Origin: Terribacillus saccharophilus
Lineage (GTDB): Bacteria; Bacillota; Bacilli; Bacillales; Amphibacillaceae
Assembly: GCF_002272075.1 (NCBI RefSeq)
Contig: NZ_NPBJ01000037.1
Coordinates: 1 to 64,000, forward strand
Length of the DNA: 64,000 nt
Direction: 5' to 3'
This document shows, piece by piece, positions 42,558-51,416 of this stretch. The notes below the pieces were generated by a model. That model was given only the letters and a program-made list of their open reading frames with translations, did not search any database and had not been told where the DNA came from. Every line of letters begins with the position of its first letter. Position 1 is the first letter of the stretch. Both the position numbers and the translations under genes were made by a program.

Positions 42558-44030
42558 TTGGCAACAGCAAAATTGAATAAACAATGGTTTGGCAACGTCC
42601 GCGGAGACATCCTTTCCGGTATCGTTGTTGCTTTGGCTTTAATTCCGGAGGCAATCGCCTTCTCCATCATCGCAGGGGTAGACCCGATGGTCGGATTGTA
42701 TGCATCCTTCTCGATGGCAGTCGTCATTGCTATCGTCGGCGGCAGACCAGCAATGATTTCCGCTGCAACAGGAGCAATGGCATTATTGATGGTGACATTA
42801 GTGAAAGATTACGGCTTACAATACTTATTCGCTACTACGATTCTAACCGGGGTATTACAGCTCTTATTCGGTGTCTTAGGTATTGCCCGTTTTATGAAGT
42901 TCATTCCGCGTTCTGTCATGATCGGATTCGTGAACTCGCTTGCTATCTTAATTTTCATGGCGCAGGTTCCACATTTCATCGGCATCAATACGACCACCTA
43001 TATCGTAGTGGGAGTCACGCTTGCCATCATTTATCTGTTCCCGCTCATTACGAAAGCTGTACCCGCTCCGCTTGTGGCCATTCTGGCAGTGACAATTATC
43101 TCGTTGTTCCTGCATATTGATGTCCGCACCGTTGGTGATCTAGGGGAAATCAAGCAAGCACTGCCTACCTTTCTTTTGCCAAATATCCCACTCAACTTAG
43201 AGACATTGCAAATAATATTCCCGACTGCACTAGCTTTGTCGATCGTTGGGTTGCTGGAATCCTTGCTCACTGCGTCTATCGTTGATGACATGACGGATAC
43301 AGACAGTAACAAGAACAAAGAAGCCCGCGGACAAGGTATTGCCAATATCGTAACAGGCTTCTTTGGCGGAATGGCAGGATGTGCAATGATCGGACAGTCC
43401 GTTATCAACGTCAAATCAGGCGGACGGGGACGACTGTCTACGCTTGTTGCAGGTATATTCTTGATGTTCTTAATTCTCGTATTAGGAGACTGGGTAGTGA
43501 AAATCCCGATGCCCGCTCTAGTCGGTGTTATGATCATGGTTTGTATCGGTACATTTGACTGGTCTTCCCTGCGCAGCCTTACCCGCGTTCCTTTATCGGA
43601 TTCAGTAGTCATGGTAGTAACCGTCATCGCTGTAGTGGCGACCCATAACCTATCCATAGGTGTATTCATCGGCATACTATTGAGCGCAATTTTCTTTGTT
43701 GCAAAAATATCGAAAGTGAAAGTCGAAAAAAGTACCGGCACTACAGCAGATCATACCCGCTACACTATCAGCGGACAGCTATTCTTTGCTTCCGTCACTG
43801 ATTTCACGAACAGCTTCTCATTTGAGAATAAATCCAAGCATATAACACTAAATTTCACCAACACGCATGTTTGGGATGACTCAGCAGTAGCAGCGATTGA
43901 CAAAATCGTGCTAAAATTCAAGGAGAAGGGCTCTTCCGTTACTTTGGAAGGGTTGAACAAGGATAGCCAGGCACTTATGCACAAATTGACAACTAACGAT
44001 TCAGCACATGTGAACGTATCAAACCACTAA
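42558..44030 (+). CDS. SulP family anion transporter with STAS domain
   Basis: 490 residues: SLC26/SulP membrane domain (about 1-375; [39 protein letters not shown]) and a C-terminal STAS domain (about 395-485). It is likely a bicarbonate, sulfate or other anion symporter. The start is TTG 42558, 8 nt after GAGGTG; there is no nearby ATG in frame. It is followed after 14 bp by a universal stress protein gene, a common SulP-Usp arrangement. Confidence 0.92.
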   Translation: MATAKLNKQWFGNVRGDILSGIVVALALIPEAIAFSIIAGVDPMVGLYASFSMAVVIAIVGGRPAMISAATGAMALLMVTLVKDYGLQYLFATTILTGVLQLLFGVLGIARFMKFIPRSVMIGFVNSLAILIFMAQVPHFIGINTTTYIVVGVTLAIIYLFPLITKAVPAPLVAILAVTIISLFLHIDVRTVGDLGEIKQALPTFLLPNIPLNLETLQIIFPTALALSIVGLLESLLTASIVDDMTDTDSNKNKEARGQGIANIVTGFFGGMAGCAMIGQSVINVKSGGRGRLSTLVAGIFLMFLILVLGDWVVKIPMPALVGVMIMVCIGTFDWSSLRSLTRVPLSDSVVMVVTVIAVVATHNLSIGVFIGILLSAIFFVAKISKVKVEKSTGTTADHTRYTISGQLFFASVTDFTNSFSFENKSKHITLNFTNTHVWDDSAVAAIDKIVLKFKEKGSSVTLEGLNKDSQALMHKLTTNDSAHVNVSNH

Positions 44031-44044
44031 AAGGCGGTGCATCC

Positions 44045-44473
44045 ATGTATAAGAAAATCGTAGTAGCAATTGATGGGTCCGACCACTCCTTCCTAGCAGC
44101 AGAGCATGCCATCCAACTGGCGAAGCTGCAGCCCGGAACCCATGTGGAGGGGATCCAAGTTCTTGATTATGAAAAGACCAAAGCAGACGTTCTGCACAGC
44201 AGTGATCCAATTCAACTGCAAAGCAAACGCGATGAGAAGCTCCAGCGTTTCCGAGATGCATTCGAAGCAGCATCCATCCAATACAAGCTGATCATGAAAC
44301 ACGGCGAGCCTGCACCGATGATATTAGAGCATGCACGTGATACTCGAGCTGATCTTATTATCATCGGCAGTCGCGGACTGAATCCACTCCAGGAAATCGT
44401 CATGGGAAGTGTCAGCAGCCGTGTCGCTAAACGAGCGAAGTGCTCTGTCATGATTGTCAAATACCTGCCGTAA
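44045..44473 (+). CDS. Universal stress protein UspA
   Basis: 142 residues starting KKIVVAIDGSDHSFLAAEHA, with the ATP-binding end GSRGLNPLQEIVMGSVS (G-2x-G-9x-GS) complete, so it belongs to the ATP-binding Usp group. It lies 14 bp after sulP and is probably co-expressed, perhaps modulating the transporter. ATG 44045 follows AAGGCGGTGCATCC. Confidence 0.93.
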   Translation: MYKKIVVAIDGSDHSFLAAEHAIQLAKLQPGTHVEGIQVLDYEKTKADVLHSSDPIQLQSKRDEKLQRFRDAFEAASIQYKLIMKHGEPAPMILEHARDTRADLIIIGSRGLNPLQEIVMGSVSSRVAKRAKCSVMIVKYLP

Positions 44474-44474
44474 C

Positions 44475-44507
44475 AAAAGGCTGCCGGTGAGTTCCGGCAG
44501 CCTTTTT
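44475..44507 (+). terminator. Terminator of the sulP-usp operon
   Basis: AAAAGGCTGCCGG (44475-44487) pairs with CCGGCAGCCTTTT (44494-44506), followed by T. Confidence 0.9.
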
Positions 44508-44542
44508 CATAGCCTATACTAAATAATTAGAGGGGTGAATTG

Positions 44543-44998
44543 ATGAAGATACGCAAGCTCCACCCAACAACTGAAACACCGCCCATGGATCTCTTGCTCG
44601 AAGCAGATCCATCTATAACAAAAATAGAGTCATACCTTCGTCATGGAAGCAGTTTTATTGCAGAAATAGACAATCATATCTCGGGCATTTACGTTTTGCT
44701 GCCGACCAGCTCAGACATCGTGGAAGTAATCAACATTTCTGTAAGAGAAGCTGATCAAGGAAAAGGTATAGGCAGAAAACTCATCCATCATGCGATTGAG
44801 CAAGCCCGCGCACAGGGCTATACTTGTCTGGAAGTAGGAACAGGCAATTCCAGTATCGATCAAATTGCCTTTTATCAAAAATGCGGCTTCAGGATGATAG
44901 CAATTGATCATGATTTCTTTCTTCGCAACTACGAAAGACCTATTTTTGAAAATGGTATCCAGTGCCGGGATATGATTCGTTTTCGTTATAACCTGTAA
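44543..44998 (+). CDS. GNAT acetyltransferase (YvbK-like)
   Basis: 151 residues, single GNAT domain. Acetyl-CoA motif VREADQGKGIGRKLIHHAI, then EVGTGNSSIDQIAFYQKCGFRM, a run shared with the YvbK/AAC(6')-like group. The Tyr of FYQKCGF is the usual catalytic acid. ATG 44543 follows AGGGGTGAATTG; a TTG directly before it is not needed. Substrate unknown. Monocistronic, terminator at 45022. Confidence 0.87.
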   Translation: MKIRKLHPTTETPPMDLLLEADPSITKIESYLRHGSSFIAEIDNHISGIYVLLPTSSDIVEVINISVREADQGKGIGRKLIHHAIEQARAQGYTCLEVGTGNSSIDQIAFYQKCGFRMIAIDHDFFLRNYERPIFENGIQCRDMIRFRYNL

Positions 44999-45021
44999 CT
45001 GCAGCATTACCCTATTAATCT

Positions 45022-45049
45022 ACGACCCGCCAAGCGAGGTCGTTTTTTA
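45022..45049 (+). terminator. Terminator of the YvbK-like gene
   Basis: ACGACC-CGC pairs with GCG-A-GGTCGT (one bulge), followed by TTTTTTA. Confidence 0.8.
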
Positions 45050-45193
45050 TTGGAATATTTATTAATGAAATTCCATTTTTTCAATTTAATTCTCTTATTT
45101 ATCTAGATATTTAGTAGGATAATATTATAATAAGAATGCTGTCTTTATTTGTCCTTATACTATTATTCTGATAAGACAGAGGAAGGAGAAATT

Positions 45194-46792
45194 ATGAATT
45201 TTTGTAAAGAATGCGGTAACGAACTGAAGCCTGGCGCACAGTTCTGTAATAACTGCGGCACAAGCTCGAGCGGTAAACCCACTCCTCAGCGCCAGCAGCA
45301 AACCGCACCCAAGAAGAAAATGAGTAAAAAGAACAAGATCATCCTAGCAAGTGTCATCGCAGTTCTGATCATCCTGTTTGCCGGCTACAAGACAGGAGAA
45401 GCAATGACTAGCAAAGATAAGGTGATTGACAAATTCGAAACGGCTTTAGCAGAGAAAGATGCAAAGAAACTTGCTAAAATCATCACAACAGACGATAAAG
45501 AGCTTAAGATTGATGAGGATTCAGTAACAGGGCTGATTGCTTACTACAATGAAAATCCAGAAGAATTGGACATTTTAGTAGCTGATATGAGAAGCCAAAC
45601 AGAGGAAACAGTTGCTTATGCTACTGGCCCTATCCACCTTTCTAAGGATGGCAAAAAACTTCTTCTGTATGATAATTACGAAATTAACGTACAGCCTTAC
45701 TACATAACCCTAGCCACTGCTTACAAAGATACAGTACTGAAAGTAGATGGTAAGGAAGTTGGAAAGGCAGACGCAGATGATTTCGAAAAGACTTATGGTC
45801 CATTTGTACCTGGTACTCACGAAGTATCTGCTGCACTGACCCACGATATGATAGAAATGGCTGCAACAGAAAACATGAACCTCTACAGCGAAGATACGAA
45901 TCCATACAGTGACCTGCAAGTAGAAGGTTCTATAACAGAAGATACAAAAAAACAAATCATGGAGCAGATTAATACAGTCGGTGATCAGCTGGCAAATGCT
46001 AAAGCGGCTAAAGACACCAGTCTCCTTAAAGATGCTGGAAAACCGTTCAAGCAGATGGTCCAAGACGAAATTGACAATTTAGATTTCTGGAGTAATTCAT
46101 ACAAAGGCTCTTATTTATCATCAGAATTTGATTTGGATACATTTAATGTAACAAAGTTGGACACGGGCTGGGCGGTAACAGTAGATGTCAATCAAACGTT
46201 CAACGAAGCAGAGATTTATGATGAAGAATCCGATGATTTAGCAGAGCAGTCCCATGAACTGAATTACACTATGATCTATGATGAAAAAGCAAAGAAATGG
46301 CAAGCATATGATGCAGACTATAATTATTTCAGCTCCATCGGTGATAACACAAAAGTAGTGGAGAACAAGAAGCCTACGGTATATGAGGCTGATGGATCTG
46401 CCAAATCCGATGAAACAAAAACGGATGATAGCAGCGCTGAAGGGGATATTCCCGACTCAGCAGTCACATTGATGGACAACTACCTTTATGGCTTAATAGA
46501 CGCTATTAATTACGATAGCTTCAGCAGTGTTTCTCCTTATATGGTTGAAGGATCAGCGTTATATGAATCACAACAAACACTTGTTGATAATCTTACATCC
46601 AAAAGCATCACTGAATCTCTGGATGATTACGAGATTACCAGCTACGAAGAAGATGGCGATTCAGCAACCATCAAGACCAATGAGACGATTACAATCTCTT
46701 ATAGCGATGGAACCTCCGAACAACAAGATTATAACTGGACATACACAGCAGAAAAATCCGGAGACGATTGGAAGCTATCAAATATTGAGTAA
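45194..46792 (+). CDS. Zinc-ribbon membrane protein of the TcaA/YvbJ type
   Basis: 532 residues: N-terminal zinc ribbon (Cys4, Cys7, Cys18, Cys21: CKECG and CNNCG), a Lys-rich linker, one membrane helix (about 48-67), then a large extracytoplasmic part of repeated TcaA domains and a C-terminal NTF2-like domain after an acidic Ser/Asp linker. S. aureus TcaA of this design affects glycopeptide susceptibility and cell-wall chemistry. ATG 45194 follows GAGGAAGGAGAAATT; the open frame to 45149 lacks a site. Confidence 0.83.
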   Translation: MNFCKECGNELKPGAQFCNNCGTSSSGKPTPQRQQQTAPKKKMSKKNKIILASVIAVLIILFAGYKTGEAMTSKDKVIDKFETALAEKDAKKLAKIITTDDKELKIDEDSVTGLIAYYNENPEELDILVADMRSQTEETVAYATGPIHLSKDGKKLLLYDNYEINVQPYYITLATAYKDTVLKVDGKEVGKADADDFEKTYGPFVPGTHEVSAALTHDMIEMAATENMNLYSEDTNPYSDLQVEGSITEDTKKQIMEQINTVGDQLANAKAAKDTSLLKDAGKPFKQMVQDEIDNLDFWSNSYKGSYLSSEFDLDTFNVTKLDTGWAVTVDVNQTFNEAEIYDEESDDLAEQSHELNYTMIYDEKAKKWQAYDADYNYFSSIGDNTKVVENKKPTVYEADGSAKSDETKTDDSSAEGDIPDSAVTLMDNYLYGLIDAINYDSFSSVSPYMVEGSALYESQQTLVDNLTSKSITESLDDYEITSYEEDGDSATIKTNETITISYSDGTSEQQDYNWTYTAEKSGDDWKLSNIE

Positions 46793-46796
46793 AGAA

Positions 46797-46827
46797 AAAA
46801 GCACATCAGCTAAGCTGATGTGCTTTT
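46797..46827. terminator. Bidirectional terminator
   Basis: AAAAGCACATCAGC (46797-46810) pairs with GCTGATGTGCTTTT (46814-46827) between two convergent zinc-ribbon genes. Confidence 0.9.
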
Positions 46828-46843
46828 ACGATTAAAACCAAGT

Positions 46844-47614
46844 TTAGAAAAAGCTTGAATACTCTAATGAATCCATGATCATGGAGAACATGATACCAAG
46901 TACTATGCTAGTAATTACATACACAATTATTACTAAATAGACATTATCAATTCCGCGTTGTCTATCCTGCTTGAAACCAGGAATCAAAATCAACGGGACA
47001 ATTACAAGAGCAAAAGAGAAACCACTTAAAACTAATACGCTTCCCCATAACTCCAATCCAAGGAAGGTCAACAAAGCCCCCACGAACATTATTGCAGTGA
47101 AAGGCACTAATAAGCTCCCGTATCGGACTAGGACAGACTTATAAGATACAGACGATTGATCCAATTTCAAGACACCAAAAATGATAGTAGCAAAAATAAA
47201 TAAGAAAACAGCAAAAACAATAACAGGTTTAACCACTACTTCGCCAAATGGTACCTCAAAATAGCTCTGACGGTTAGCATGGACGTAAAGAGTCAACGGA
47301 ATGATCAATGAGAATAAAACAAATGTAATAATAGCATTCACAAAATTATCCGTTCCGTATTTCATTCCATTACCATCAGGGCGCTTCAAGACATCAAGGA
47401 AATAAGAGAAATACTGTTTGGATACATTTTTAGTTGTCTCCAAATATTCATTCGCTTTTCCACTGGTATCTTGCTGGCTTGTCGCTGCATATTGAGCCTG
47501 CGCCGCCTGCTGTGTGTTACCTGCTGCAGTTTGCCCTTGCAAAGCAGCACCGCAATTCTCGCAAAACTTACTCCCTTCCGTATTGTTGTGTCCACATGAC
47601 GGACAAGTTACCAT
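46844..47614 (-). CDS. Zinc-ribbon multi-pass membrane protein
   Basis: 256 residues: N-terminal zinc ribbon (Cys4, Cys7, Cys18, Cys21: CPSCG and CENCG), a Gln/Ala-rich linker (about 25-60), then five hydrophobic segments from about residue 100 onward. It resembles the zinc-ribbon/YIP1-like membrane proteins often found near TcaA/YvbJ proteins in bacilli. Function unknown. ATG 47614 has AAGGGAG 8 nt upstream. Convergent with the TcaA-like gene, and the two may belong to one envelope function. Confidence 0.75.
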   Translation of the reverse strand: MVTCPSCGHNNTEGSKFCENCGAALQGQTAAGNTQQAAQAQYAATSQQDTSGKANEYLETTKNVSKQYFSYFLDVLKRPDGNGMKYGTDNFVNAIITFVLFSLIIPLTLYVHANRQSYFEVPFGEVVVKPVIVFAVFLFIFATIIFGVLKLDQSSVSYKSVLVRYGSLLVPFTAIMFVGALLTFLGLELWGSVLVLSGFSFALVIVPLILIPGFKQDRQRGIDNVYLVIIVYVITSIVLGIMFSMIMDSLEYSSFF

Positions 47615-47716
47615 AAAATCTACTCCCTTACCTAAAAAATCGCACATTTATCTATGTACTTCCTCATTATACAAAAAATAGGTCAAAAGAGGCAGTTCTT
47701 ATTATAATTTACTATG

Positions 47717-47747
47717 TAAAAGGACATACACTCTGGAGTGCATGCCC
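47717..47747 (-). terminator. Terminator of the S-box organosulfur operon
   Basis: On the minus strand GGCATGCACTC can pair with GAGTGTATGTCC (one bulged U), followed by TTTTAC. It lies at the far end of the decayed monooxygenase remnant. Confidence 0.65.
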
Positions 47748-47900
47748 CGTCAATTCATTCAGGTACGGCAAAATTCAGAACCGATCATAACCACATTCTT
47801 CCTTCTGAATGGCAAGCTGAAAAGTAACCTGCAGCGCATCTTACGAATTGTCTTCATCCGCTAATCGGCTTTGATCCAGAATGCCCAATTGATAGGTCAT
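47730..47900 (-). pseudogene. Remnant of a luciferase-like monooxygenase gene
   Basis: From ATG 47900, behind a GGGGAGGCATTCC ribosome site, the frame reads MTYQLGILDQSRLADEDNS, then TAA (47843), then DALQVTFQLAIQKEECGYDRF, then TGA (47777), then ILPYLNELTGHAL. Read through the stops this is the N-terminus of the LLM flavin oxidoreductase group whose intact form is LSxLDQSPxxEG...AEALQxTVELAQ..GYxRFWxAEHH. The TGA stands where Trp is expected. The rest of the gene is gone. Confidence 0.7.
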
Positions 47901-47927
47901 GGAATGCCTCCCCACATAATCTAGTTT

Positions 47928-48077
47928 TTAACCAAAACGTTTCTTTTCCGTAATGTCCACTTGCTTGATTTCATTATCATGCACAGTGATCAAGACAGTG
48001 CCATATTGCAGGTCATCCACTTTCTCAATGATCTCTTCCCATTTTTCTTCATTTTCTTGCTTACTCAAATCTATCAT
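47928..48077 (-). CDS. yezD: YezD-like small protein (DUF2292)
   Basis: 49 residues (or 46 from TTG 48068). The pattern KWEEIIEKVDDLQYGTVLIT then VHDNEIKQVDITEKKRF is the DUF2292/YezD signature (I..L..L.FGSV.I.VHDGK.VQIE.TEK.R). It starts 4 bp after the upstream monooxygenase stop. TTG 48068 has AAAGGA at about 8 nt, whereas ATG 48077 abuts it, so TTG may be the true start. YezD family genes often sit with sulfur assimilation genes; the biochemical role is unknown. Confidence 0.75.
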   Translation of the reverse strand: MIDLSKQENEEKWEEIIEKVDDLQYGTVLITVHDNEIKQVDITEKKRFG

Positions 48078-48081
48078 CCTT

Positions 48082-49410
48082 TCATCTTTGATTATTTAAA
48101 ATCGGACTTTTGTATACTGGTTCCGGAAGACCTAGATGCGCTCTCAATGTGCTGGCCGTATAATCCTTTCGGTAAATTCCTCTCTCTTGAAGTACAGGAA
48201 TCACCTGATCTACGAAATCATCCAAGCTATTCGGAAAGGATGGCAGCATCAGATTGAAGCCATCTGCGCCATCTTCATGAAGCCAGTTCTCTAGATCATC
48301 AGCAATTTCTTCGGCTGTTCCAAAAATAAGACGATGCCCTCTCGATCCTGCTACATATTGATACAGCTCCCGAATCGTCAGCTGCTTTTCCTCGGCCAGC
48401 TTGATCAGCAATGCCCTGCGGCTTTTGTTGCCATTCGTTTCCGGTATTTCAGGAAGTGGTCCATCCACACTATACGGACTAATATCAAAGCCCCCAAGAT
48501 ATTCGGATAACAGATTCTTTCCGACCTCCGGCGTGATCAATCGCTGCAATTGCTCATACTTTTCTACAGCTTCTGCACGTGTGTTTCCGACATATACAGA
48601 AACACCTGGCATGATTTTGACATGATCAGGATCGCGTCCATATGTCTGGACTTTATCTTTGACTCTTTGATAGAAGGCTTTGGCATCTGCCAAGTTATCC
48701 TGGGCAGTGAAAATGATGTCAGCTGATTTTGCAGCAAGGTTCACTCCAGCATCCGAAGAGCCTGCTTGAATAATGACTGGCTTCCCTTGCGGTGATCTCG
48801 CGATATTCAGCGGTCCTTCTACAGAGAAATACGTACCTTTGTGATGGATACGATGAAGCTTTTCTTTCTCGAAATAAATGCCTTGCTCCTTGTTTCGCAC
48901 CAATGCATCCGGTTCCCAGCTGTCCCATAGTCCATTCACTACATCAAGGAATTCCTTTGCCCGTATGTATCGATCCTGATGGGCAAGATGCTCGGACTTA
49001 CTGAAGTTTTTAGCTTCCGATTCGTAATAGGAAGTAACCACGTTCCAACCGGCTCGCCCTTCGCTCAAATGATCAAGGGAAAGGAATTTCCTCGCCACAT
49101 GGAAGGGCTCATTATAGGTAGTAGTGACCGTGGAAGCGAGCCCTATCTTATTCGTGACAACAGCCAGCGCGCTCAGCAAGGAAACCGGCTCGAATCGGCT
49201 CAACTCTGCAGGGTGGGATAGTTCATGAAAGGATAGTCCATCACTGAGAAAAAGCATATCCAGCTTACCCGCTTCCGCTTTCTTAGCGATCTCTGCGAAA
49301 TAGCGGAAGGATGTTACTTGGTCTGAATCAACATCTGGATGTCGCCATGATGCGATATGGTGTCCGCTTCCCATTAGGAAGAGCCCTAAATGCAATTGCT
49401 TATCTCCCAT
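48082..49410 (-). CDS. NtaA/SnaA/DmoA family FMNH2-dependent monooxygenase (distal copy)
   Basis: 442 residues, luciferase-like TIM barrel. Family marks: HLGLFLMGSGHHIASWRHP at the start, DMLFLSDGLSF, a GRAGWNVVTSY block (flavin phosphate site), and GKPVIIQAGSSDAG. The family cleaves C-S or C-N bonds with FMNH2 and O2 (DmoA, CmoJ, NtaA). FMNH2 would come from the reductase at 58398. ATG 49410 has AAAGGAGGATTAACC. It is related to, but clearly different from, the copy at 53039. Confidence 0.9.
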   Translation of the reverse strand: MGDKQLHLGLFLMGSGHHIASWRHPDVDSDQVTSFRYFAEIAKKAEAGKLDMLFLSDGLSFHELSHPAELSRFEPVSLLSALAVVTNKIGLASTVTTTYNEPFHVARKFLSLDHLSEGRAGWNVVTSYYESEAKNFSKSEHLAHQDRYIRAKEFLDVVNGLWDSWEPDALVRNKEQGIYFEKEKLHRIHHKGTYFSVEGPLNIARSPQGKPVIIQAGSSDAGVNLAAKSADIIFTAQDNLADAKAFYQRVKDKVQTYGRDPDHVKIMPGVSVYVGNTRAEAVEKYEQLQRLITPEVGKNLLSEYLGGFDISPYSVDGPLPEIPETNGNKSRRALLIKLAEEKQLTIRELYQYVAGSRGHRLIFGTAEEIADDLENWLHEDGADGFNLMLPSFPNSLDDFVDQVIPVLQERGIYRKDYTASTLRAHLGLPEPVYKSPILNNQR

Positions 49411-49423
49411 GGTTAATCCTCCT

Positions 49424-49807
49424 TTATTTAGATTGGAATGGAGCTGGAGTGCTTGGTGCTACGTTTTTGGATGCAATCTCTCTTTCTCCAACAACAAATC
49501 CTTGCTCCAGTAGTTCCAGAAATGTATCGAATGGTAGCGGCGATTCCAGATTGAAGAATAAGAGATGCTCTTGCTGCGCTTTCTCATAAGATAGCTCACA
49601 AAACGTCTGAGGAGGTGCTGCGAAGGCTTCTGCACCATGTTGTCTAGCTAACGCCAAAGCTGCACCCCTCCTGCCTTCCGTCAACTTAGGCGCCGGATTT
49701 TCCATATTTGTTAATTCTTTCGTTTGCGTATCAAACAACCGAATTGTTTCGCCATCAACTATCGGAACAATATAATCCTTCTGGTTAATTACTGCTGCTA
49801 TCTTCAT
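49424..49807 (-). CDS. Hypothetical protein in the organosulfur operon
   Basis: 127 residues. The N-terminal beta-alpha pattern (MKIAAVINQKDYIVPIVDGETIRLFDT, then GAALALARQHGAEAFAAPP) is faintly like NifX/NifB-type dinitrogenase cofactor domains, but I would not assign that. One Cys (TFCELSYEK). It sits between metY (15 bp) and the distal monooxygenase (13 bp) with a good AAGGAGGAAAATTAT site. Possibly a small binding protein serving the monooxygenase. Confidence 0.65.
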   Translation of the reverse strand: MKIAAVINQKDYIVPIVDGETIRLFDTQTKELTNMENPAPKLTEGRRGAALALARQHGAEAFAAPPQTFCELSYEKAQQEHLLFFNLESPLPFDTFLELLEQGFVVGEREIASKNVAPSTPAPFQSK

Positions 49808-49822
49808 ATAATTTTCCTCCTT

Positions 49823-51118
49823 TTAATTTGCTTGCAACGCCTGATCAAGATCTGCAAGAATATCATCGATATCTTCCAAGCCAATTGATAATCGGATTTG
49901 ATCCGGGTATACACCAGCCTGCAGCTGCTGCTCCTCTGTCATTCGAGCATGTGTCGTACTTGCCGGATGAATGGCTAATGTTTTCGAATCTCCTACATTG
50001 GCTAAGTGCGAGATTAGTGACAGGGAATCGATGAATTCCTCTGCAGCTTTTCGACCGCCTTTAATACCGAATGTGAAAATAGAGCTTGCTCCTTTTGGCA
50101 AATATGCCTGTGCCAATTCATACTGCGGATCATCCTTTGAGTCCGGGTAGTTCACCCACTCAACAGCTGGATGCTGGCGCAGGAAGGCCGCAGTCTCTTT
50201 AGCGTTATGGACATGCTGCTTCATACGGAACGACAATGTCTCCAGCCCTTGGATGAACAGCCAGCTATTGAATGGTGAAAGACTCGTGCCAAGGTCATGC
50301 CCCAATTCAAAACGCGCTTTGGCTATGAATGCCCGGTTACCTGCCAGTTTTGTGAATGATGTATTTCCGATACTCGGCTTATCCCGATTGAAGTCCGGAA
50401 AACGTTCATTCGTCCAGTCGAATGTGCCGGCATCCACTATCGCACCCCCAATGGATGTTCCGTGTCCGCCGATGAATTTCGTAGTGGAAAAGACGACGAT
50501 ATCTGCTCCGAAATCTATCGGCTTTTGCAAGTATGGTGTGGTGAATGTATTGTCTACGACTAATGGCAGACGATTTCTTTTGGCAATTGCAGATAAACTG
50601 TGGAGGTCCGCGATTTCCGCATTTGGATTCCCGATAGATTCGGTGAAAATTGCCTTTGTCCGGTCATTGACTGTCTGCTCTACTTCCTCAAGATTACGTC
50701 CATCGACGAATCTAACCGTCACACCGAACCCTTTGAACGTTTCTGAGAACAAATTATATGTTCCGCCATAAAGTGCGTTCGTTGTGATGATCTCATCTCC
50801 TGCTTTTGCCAGTGTCAGCAAGGCGACCGAGATCGCAGCCTGACCGGAAGAAACGGCAAAACCGCCGATACCTCCTTCCAATTCTGCTAAGCGCTCCTCC
50901 AATACCGCATTGGTTGGATTGCCGTTCCGAGAGTAGATGTAACCCGGCTCCTGCATACGGAACAAAGCAGCTGCTTTCTCTGTTGACTCAAATACATAGG
51001 AACTCGTCTGAAACAGCGGCACTGCTCTCGCCCCATTATGGGGATCTGGATGCTGGCCGGCATGGAGAGCAGCTGTATCAAATCCTAACTTTTTAGTGGT
51101 AATTTGTTTCTCCGTCAT
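49823..51118 (-). CDS. metY: O-acetylhomoserine (thiol)-lyase MetY
   Basis: 431 residues, Cys/Met metabolism PLP enzyme. PLP Lys214 in STTKFIGGHGT, phosphate-binding YSRNGNPTN and SSGQAA, and the long form typical of O-acetylhomoserine sulfhydrylases (about 430 residues, against about 380 for cystathionine gamma-synthase). It joins sulfide, or methanethiol, to O-acetylhomoserine, giving homocysteine or methionine. ATG 51118 overlaps the upstream small gene by 4 nt. It is the sulfur-capturing step of this S-box operon. Confidence 0.9.
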   Translation of the reverse strand: MTEKQITTKKLGFDTAALHAGQHPDPHNGARAVPLFQTSSYVFESTEKAAALFRMQEPGYIYSRNGNPTNAVLEERLAELEGGIGGFAVSSGQAAISVALLTLAKAGDEIITTNALYGGTYNLFSETFKGFGVTVRFVDGRNLEEVEQTVNDRTKAIFTESIGNPNAEIADLHSLSAIAKRNRLPLVVDNTFTTPYLQKPIDFGADIVVFSTTKFIGGHGTSIGGAIVDAGTFDWTNERFPDFNRDKPSIGNTSFTKLAGNRAFIAKARFELGHDLGTSLSPFNSWLFIQGLETLSFRMKQHVHNAKETAAFLRQHPAVEWVNYPDSKDDPQYELAQAYLPKGASSIFTFGIKGGRKAAEEFIDSLSLISHLANVGDSKTLAIHPASTTHARMTEEQQLQAGVYPDQIRLSIGLEDIDDILADLDQALQAN

Positions 51119-51384
51119 GTCCCCACCCTTTCAAATATTGTGATGAACTGCTCCAAATTCCTTGCAAGTCCGCCTTTACCAAACTTATCTCCATCTCTTT
51201 GTCCTGCTTGCTGCAAGAATAGAATCATCACTTTTCTTCTTTCCTTCAACTCGAGGATGCCGTACTCATACAGCCAGGCATCAATCGTATTGTAGATGCC
51301 TCGATTGATGCCATACTGGCCACTGCACCAGTTAATGAACTGGAGGTCGGGCCATTGCAACTGCGCTTGCTCTGTATTCACCAA
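51115..51384 (-). CDS. Small hypothetical protein coupled to metY
   Basis: 89 residues from TTG 51384 (GAGGGG 7 nt upstream); GTG 51381 is the alternative. The longer frame to 51435 would overlap the receptor gene. Aromatic-rich start (WPDLQFINWCSGQYGINRG), then a helical charged region (ELKERRKVMILFLQQAG), ending NLEQFITIFERV. I do not recognise it. Its stop overlaps the metY start (ATGA), so it is made in step with MetY. Confidence 0.65.
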   Translation of the reverse strand: MVNTEQAQLQWPDLQFINWCSGQYGINRGIYNTIDAWLYEYGILELKERRKVMILFLQQAGQRDGDKFGKGGLARNLEQFITIFERVGT

Positions 51385-51416
51385 GTTGTGTCCCCTCTCT
51401 TTTTGCCTGTCTCCCA

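Noticed and set aside
43031..43741. 236-codon open frame on the minus strand inside the SulP gene
   Set aside because: It is antisense to a well-supported transporter, has no ribosome site and an implausible composition. Long antisense frames of this kind arise from the codon bias of the real gene; similar ones inside other genes (for example 24271-24894) were dropped for the same reason.
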